Positions 59,919-64,000 of a stretch of DNA of 64,000 nucleotides are shown here, piece by piece (within the stretch, counting starts at the first letter, position 1; every line of letters starts with the position of its first letter). The notes beneath the pieces were generated by a model. The model did no database searches. It had not been told where the DNA came from and saw only the letters and a program-made list of their open reading frames with translations. A program made the position numbers and the translations under genes. Source of the DNA: JAFGRU01 sp016934985 (GTDB lineage Bacteria > Desulfobacterota > Desulfuromonadia > Desulfuromonadales > JAAYDE01); assembly GCA_963665045.2 (NCBI GenBank), contig CAXXJQ010000009.1, positions 310,001 to 374,000 on the forward strand, given 5' to 3'.

Positions 59919-60971
59919 TTATCGCACCAGCTTATGGGCTTCCTCGACCAAAGCATCCGCCATTTTTTCAGCAGGGACCTTGCGTACTATTTCCCCTTTT
60001 CGGAAAAGCAAGCCTTCCCCTTCACCTCCGGCAATGCCGATATCCGCCTCCCTGGCCTCGCCGGGGCCGTTGACAGCGCAGCCCATCACCGCGATGCTGA
60101 TATCAGCGGGCAGGTCCCGAAGCCTCCTTTCCACCTCCTCGGCAATCCTGATAAGATCGATCCGGCAGCGCCCGCAAGTCGGGCAACTGATGAATTCCGG
60201 TCCCCGCTTGCGAAGCCTTAGGACTTTCAGTATTTCCCAGCCGACCCGGACTTCCTCGACCGGATCACCGGTCAGGGACACCCGCAGGGTGTCGCCAATC
60301 CCCTCCTGAAGCAGCACCCCGATGCCGATGGCGCTCTTGATGGTGCCTGCCCAGACCGTGCCCGCTTCGGTAATGCCGATATGGAGGGGGTAGTCCACCC
60401 TGGACGATAACAACCTGTATGACTCCACCGTGCGCTGAACATCCGACGCCTTGACGCTGATTTTAATCGCTTCAAAGTTGAGGTCCTCGAGGATCCGCAC
60501 ATGTCCCAAGGCGCTTTCGACAATAGCTTCCGGAGTGGGATGACCATATTTTTCAAGCAGCTCCTTCTCCAGGGAACCGGCATTGACGCCAATACGGATA
60601 GGGAGCGACCTCTCCCGGCAGGCCTTGACCACCTCCTCGACTTTCCATCTTTCACCTATGTTGCCGGGGTTGATGCGCAGACCGGACACCCCGTTCTCGG
60701 CACAGGCCAGGGCCAGGCGAAAATCGAAATGGATGTCGGCAATCACCGGGAGGGCGGAAGCAGCGCAAATCCCCCGCAAAGCTTCAGCGGCCTCCATGTC
60801 GGGAACGGCACAACGTACAATTTCGCATCCTGCATTCTCCAGGGCGCGAATCTGGCGAAGCGTGCTCTCAACATCGCGGGTATCCGTGCTGCACATGGAT
60901 TGCACGGAGATCGGCGAAGTATCACCGACGCCTACCTGCCCTATGGATATGTGACGGGTTTTACGACGCAT
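59919..60971 (-). CDS. ispG: 4-hydroxy-3-methylbut-2-enyl diphosphate synthase
   Basis: The 350-residue iron-sulfur enzyme makes HMBPP from MEcPP in the non-mevalonate isoprenoid pathway. The opening RRKTRHISIGQVGVG, the GLRINPGNIG stretch, and the cluster ligands in ISCPTCGRCRID and MGCAVNGPGEA are all present. Length is that of the short bacterial form. AAGGAG precedes the ATG. It is the first gene of the minus-strand block and is divergent from the TonB receptor. Confidence 0.97.
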   Translation of the reverse strand: MRRKTRHISIGQVGVGDTSPISVQSMCSTDTRDVESTLRQIRALENAGCEIVRCAVPDMEAAEALRGICAASALPVIADIHFDFRLALACAENGVSGLRINPGNIGERWKVEEVVKACRERSLPIRIGVNAGSLEKELLEKYGHPTPEAIVESALGHVRILEDLNFEAIKISVKASDVQRTVESYRLLSSRVDYPLHIGITEAGTVWAGTIKSAIGIGVLLQEGIGDTLRVSLTGDPVEEVRVGWEILKVLRLRKRGPEFISCPTCGRCRIDLIRIAEEVERRLRDLPADISIAVMGCAVNGPGEAREADIGIAGGEGEGLLFRKGEIVRKVPAEKMADALVEEAHKLVR

Positions 60972-61208
60972 GCTTTCTCCTTTTCAAAAAGCACCAGCCA
61001 ACTTGCTGAAAATTTATCTCGTTCAACCACATATTTGCGAAAAGCCAAGAGAACTCCAGCAACGATGAAACGAATTTACATTCGTACTATAAAAACCATT
61101 GAACAGGGAGTCAAGAAAGGCTGCAAATCTTCCCGCCCTGTAACCAATACTGCCAGCTTCCGAAAATTGCCCCCAAACAACTGGCCGTTTGGCACAATAC
61201 TTGATTTC

Positions 61209-61220
61209 GATCAATTGATC
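61209..61220. promoter_or_regulatory. perfect palindrome upstream of the first TonB receptor
   Basis: GATCAATTGATC is a perfect 12-base dyad 46 bases before the receptor start, in the 294-base divergent space between ispG and the receptor. It overlaps a possible -35 (TTGATC). It may bind a regulator; it is not a Fur box (no GATAATGATAATC-like pattern). Confidence 0.35.
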
Positions 61221-61265
61221 TTTGTAACGAACCAATCATCAATTACTCCAATTTTTATTCAAGGG

Positions 61266-63326
61266 ATGGTGAGTGTGAAAAGAGTCCGATGCTCTTTTTT
61301 AAAGAATCGGTTCATTTCTTTTTCTGCAAAAATCCTGTTGTCTCTATGCCTCCTGGCCACAGTTCCAGCCATGGCCTCGGGGCACCCGTCCGACAGCATG
61401 TCATTGTCAGCGGAAGATCTGACTCAACTGAGCCTGGAAGACCTGATGAGCGTAGAAATCACCTCTGCGGGAAAGAAGGCACAAAAGATATCGGAGGCAG
61501 CGGCCGCTGTCTTTGTCATCACGCAGGAGGATATCCGCCGTTCTGGAGTCACCAGCGTCCCCGAAGCCCTGCGCATGGTGCCAGGCCTCCATGTTGCAAA
61601 AATTGACGCCAACAAATGGGCCATTACCTCACGAGGTTTCAACGGCCGCTTTGCCAACAAGCTTCTGGTCCTGATGGATGGCCGCAGCGTTTACACACCG
61701 ACTTACTCGGGGGTGTTCTGGGAAGATATCGACACCTTCCTCGAAGATATCGATCGCATCGAGGTCATCCGCGGTCCCGGTGCCAGCCTCTGGGGGGCCA
61801 ACGCTGTCAACGGCGTCATCAACATCATCACCAAACCAGCCGCTGAAACTCAGGGGATTCTTGCAAGTGGCATCATCGGCAGCGAGGAAAAGGGAACCGC
61901 CAGCCTCCGCTACGGCAGTAAACTGGGAGACGATACTCCTTTCCGGATTTATTTAAAAGGTTTCGAACGCGACGAGGCGGTGGATAGCGCCGGTGATGAA
62001 ACAGCGGATGACTGGCGTTACCTTAGAGGCGGATTTCGCCTTGAACATCAGGCTGGCAACCATGACCTTTTCACCTTCCAGGGTGATATTTTCAACGGCA
62101 CCAATGGAGAAACTCTCAGCACTGGCTCTGTGACGCCACCATATGTGAATATCTACAACAATGACCACAACGAAAGAGGCTACAACCTGCTCGGACGTTG
62201 GACACGATCCCTTTCCGACAACTCTGAACTCTCCCTGCAGGCTTACTACGACCGTAGCGAACACAGACTCCATCTGACTACAGCCAAGGTGGACACTTTC
62301 GATATCGATTTCCAGCACCGTTTTCCCCTATGGGAACGCCACGATATTACCTGGGGACTCGGTTACCGCCTTTACAAAGATGACTTCGACACAGAACCGG
62401 CTCTCATGACCATAGACCCCACGAGTCGAAACTTTGACATTTTCAGTGCCTTTTTGCAGGATGACATTAACTTTTTTGACAAACGTCTAAGTTTCACCAT
62501 CGGTTGCAAATTCGAATACAACAAATTCACCCACTCCGAATTTCAACCTTCGGCCCGGGTTTTGTGGAAACCCAATGAAAAGCACTCCCTGTGGGCCGCG
62601 GTGTCCCGGGCTGTGCGCACCCCCTCTCGGGGAGAAAGAGATTCTATTGCGCTTTTATCCACCGTTCCACCACCACCCCTGCCGATAGCAATAACCTATT
62701 ACGGCTCCGAAGATTTTGAATCGGAGACCCTGATGGCTTACGAAATCGGTTATCGAGCCCGGATATCCCCCGAACTGACCCTGGATACAACTGTTTATTT
62801 CAACGATTACGAAGATTTGCGCCAGAACGTTTTAGGAACCCCGTTTCCCGATGATCCGTTTGCGCCTGCCTACATAATACAACCTGTTTATAGTACCAAC
62901 GGCATGGCAGGTGAGGTGTATGGGTTTGAGCTCGCCGCAAACTGGCGCCCCACTGCATGGAGCCGTTTTCAAGCTGCCTATACCTATACAGAAATGGATC
63001 TAGAGCCCGGTGGCGGCAATGTAAGTGTCGCAGAAGAGCAGAACCCTAATTATCAACTTTCCCTGCGCGGGTCTTTCGACCTCCCGGGAAATTTGGAACT
63101 CGATGTCTGGTATCGTCACGTTGACGAAATAAGTGACACTATCAACGGTTATGGCACCATTGATGCCCGACTCGCATGGAAGTACAGGGAGAGCCTGGAA
63201 CTCTCCATCGTTGGCCAAAACCTCCTCAACAGTCACCACCCGGAGTTCGAGCCTGAGGCTCTGAATAGTGTGGCTACCGAAATCGAGCGAGGAGTATACG
63301 GAAAAATCGTCTGGAAATTTAAATAA
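61266..63326 (+). CDS. TonB-dependent outer-membrane receptor 1
   Basis: The 686-residue protein has a signal peptide (LLSLCLLATVPAMASG), a pre-plug segment LSLEDLMSVEIT, a plug domain (AAVFVITQEDIRRSGVTSVPEALRMVPGLHVAKID...) ending IEVIRGPGASLWGANAVNGVINIITK, and a 22-strand barrel ending GVYGKIVWKFK. The frame is open far upstream, antisense to ispG, but the signal peptide fixes the start; AAGGG lies just before the ATG. Ligand unknown: siderophore, vitamin B12 and peptide receptors share this layout. Its paralogue follows in tandem. Confidence 0.9.
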   Translation: MVSVKRVRCSFLKNRFISFSAKILLSLCLLATVPAMASGHPSDSMSLSAEDLTQLSLEDLMSVEITSAGKKAQKISEAAAAVFVITQEDIRRSGVTSVPEALRMVPGLHVAKIDANKWAITSRGFNGRFANKLLVLMDGRSVYTPTYSGVFWEDIDTFLEDIDRIEVIRGPGASLWGANAVNGVINIITKPAAETQGILASGIIGSEEKGTASLRYGSKLGDDTPFRIYLKGFERDEAVDSAGDETADDWRYLRGGFRLEHQAGNHDLFTFQGDIFNGTNGETLSTGSVTPPYVNIYNNDHNERGYNLLGRWTRSLSDNSELSLQAYYDRSEHRLHLTTAKVDTFDIDFQHRFPLWERHDITWGLGYRLYKDDFDTEPALMTIDPTSRNFDIFSAFLQDDINFFDKRLSFTIGCKFEYNKFTHSEFQPSARVLWKPNEKHSLWAAVSRAVRTPSRGERDSIALLSTVPPPPLPIAITYYGSEDFESETLMAYEIGYRARISPELTLDTTVYFNDYEDLRQNVLGTPFPDDPFAPAYIIQPVYSTNGMAGEVYGFELAANWRPTAWSRFQAAYTYTEMDLEPGGGNVSVAEEQNPNYQLSLRGSFDLPGNLELDVWYRHVDEISDTINGYGTIDARLAWKYRESLELSIVGQNLLNSHHPEFEPEALNSVATEIERGVYGKIVWKFK

Positions 63327-63328
63327 AA

Positions 63329-63352
63329 AATTCCCTGTAAGGGAAAATCAGC
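63329..63352 (-). terminator. hairpin between the two TonB receptors
   Basis: TTCCC and GGGAA form a short stem with a TGTAA loop. Only the minus-strand reading has a T run (TTTTTTATTT), so it would stop antisense transcription; in the plus direction it may be a weak processing site. Confidence 0.35.
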
Positions 63353-63377
63353 CCTGGAAAGAACGTACCATTAATTG

Positions 63378-64000
63378 ATGGGACTAAAATCCTCAAAACA
63401 TACCCCCGTTGTCTCCAAAGCCCTTTTTTCTCTTATTAAAGGGATGCTGCCCATCTGTTTTCTTTTCCTGATGATCGGCACAGGTGCCATGCCAGCTGCC
63501 GGGGATCAGGTTTTTGACTCAAGCTCCGACCTGACCCTTTTCAGCATTGAAGACCTTATGGAGATGGAAATTGTTTCCTTGGTCAAAACCACCCAGAAAA
63601 TCTCGGATATTCCCGCAGCGGTCTTTGTCATCACCCAGGAGGATATCCGCCGCTCGGGAGTGACAAGCATCCCAGAAGCCCTGCGCATGGTGCCCGGTTT
63701 TCAGGTGGCGAAAATCGACGCCAACACATGGGCCGTCACATCGCGTGGCTTCAACGACCTGTTCGGGGAAAAACTGCTGATCCTGATTGACGGGCGCAGC
63801 ATTTACTCACCTCTCCTTTCAGGTACCATATGGGACGAGGATGTTTTCCTGGAAGACGTGGAGCGCATTGAGGTGATTAGGGGGCCGGGAGCCGCGCTGT
63901 GGGGGGCCAATGCCGTCAACGGTATCATCAATATCGTCACCAAGCATTCCCGGGACACCCAGGGAGCCCTGGTAACGGGAGGAGCCGGAAACGAAGAAAA
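63378..64000 (+). CDS. TonB-dependent receptor 2 (cut by window end)
   Basis: The first 207 codons are present with no stop. A signal peptide (LPICFLFLMIGTGAMPAAG) precedes LFSIEDLMEMEIVSL and a plug domain with AAVFVITQEDIRRSGVTSIPEALRMVPGFQVAKIDANTWAVTSRGFN and IEVIRGPGAALWGANAVNGIINIVTK. It is a close paralogue of the gene just upstream, sharing long identical stretches in the plug, and probably arose by tandem duplication. Divergence is greatest in the loops that would face the ligand. The barrel lies outside the window. Confidence 0.88.
   Translation, partial: MGLKSSKHTPVVSKALFSLIKGMLPICFLFLMIGTGAMPAAGDQVFDSSSDLTLFSIEDLMEMEIVSLVKTTQKISDIPAAVFVITQEDIRRSGVTSIPEALRMVPGFQVAKIDANTWAVTSRGFNDLFGEKLLILIDGRSIYSPLLSGTIWDEDVFLEDVERIEVIRGPGAALWGANAVNGIINIVTKHSRDTQGALVTGGAGNEE

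Noticed and set aside
60501..61265. N-terminal extension of the first TonB receptor frame by 255 codons
   Set aside because: It is antisense to ispG and would bury the obvious signal peptide inside the protein.

Overview
The window looks like a core chromosomal segment of a Gram-negative bacterium, most likely a member of the Desulfuromonadales/Geobacterales group (former Deltaproteobacteria). This is inferred from three things: the gene order trpEGDCFBA-accD-folC-lptD next to the ribosomal cluster, the order tRNA-tuf-rpmG-tRNA(Trp)-secE-nusG-rpl-rpoBC-str-S10-spc-alpha, and a DUF4388 protein. LptD and two TonB-dependent receptors show a diderm envelope. No mobile element, prophage, CRISPR array or rRNA gene was seen.

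Layout. (1) 1-2.0 kb, plus strand: a left-edge reading-frame fragment, a small lipoprotein and an orphan periplasmic solute-binding protein. (2) 2.1-7.7 kb, minus strand: glycogen debranching enzyme GlgX, a complete ECF-type transporter (ThiW S component, fused double ATPase, EcfT), and a lone HTH regulator with a palindrome over its own promoter. (3) 7.8-20 kb, minus: ftsB, a ComEA-like HhH protein, lptD, folC, accD and the full tryptophan operon trpE-G-D-C-F-B-A. (4) 20-39.6 kb, minus: the alpha, spc, S10 and str ribosomal operons run together from rplQ back to rpsL, with rpoA, map, adk, secY, fusA and tufA. (5) 39.7-53.5 kb, minus: rpoC, rpoB, rplL, rplJ, rplA, rplK, nusG, secE, tRNA-Trp, rpmG, a second tuf gene and four tRNAs (Thr, Gly, Tyr, Thr). 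(6) 53.6-61 kb, minus: rlmB, pyrF, a DUF4388 protein, proS, a SurE-family nucleotidase, a shikimate-kinase-like protein and ispG. (7) 61.2-64 kb, plus: two tandem paralogous TonB-dependent receptors, the second cut by the right edge.

Every gene from 2083 to 60971 lies on the minus strand, so about 59 kb of information-processing and biosynthetic genes are co-oriented. Regulation can be read at several points: a TTGACA-17-TAAATT promoter before rpsL; two tandem promoters before the tRNA-tuf-secE-nusG unit; a TATAAT box and a folded L10-type leader before rplJ; a strong terminator after rplQ; and a structured leader before trpE. The two tuf genes lie in 1202-bp direct repeats with one visible, synonymous difference.

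Most of the window is ordinary housekeeping DNA, and I did not find a clearly new multi-gene system. The best leads are the trpE leader (alternative pairings plus a 55-codon open frame), the unexplained leader of the thiW ECF operon, the acidic tail on ribosomal protein L17, and the tandem TonB receptors, whose partners may lie beyond the right edge.
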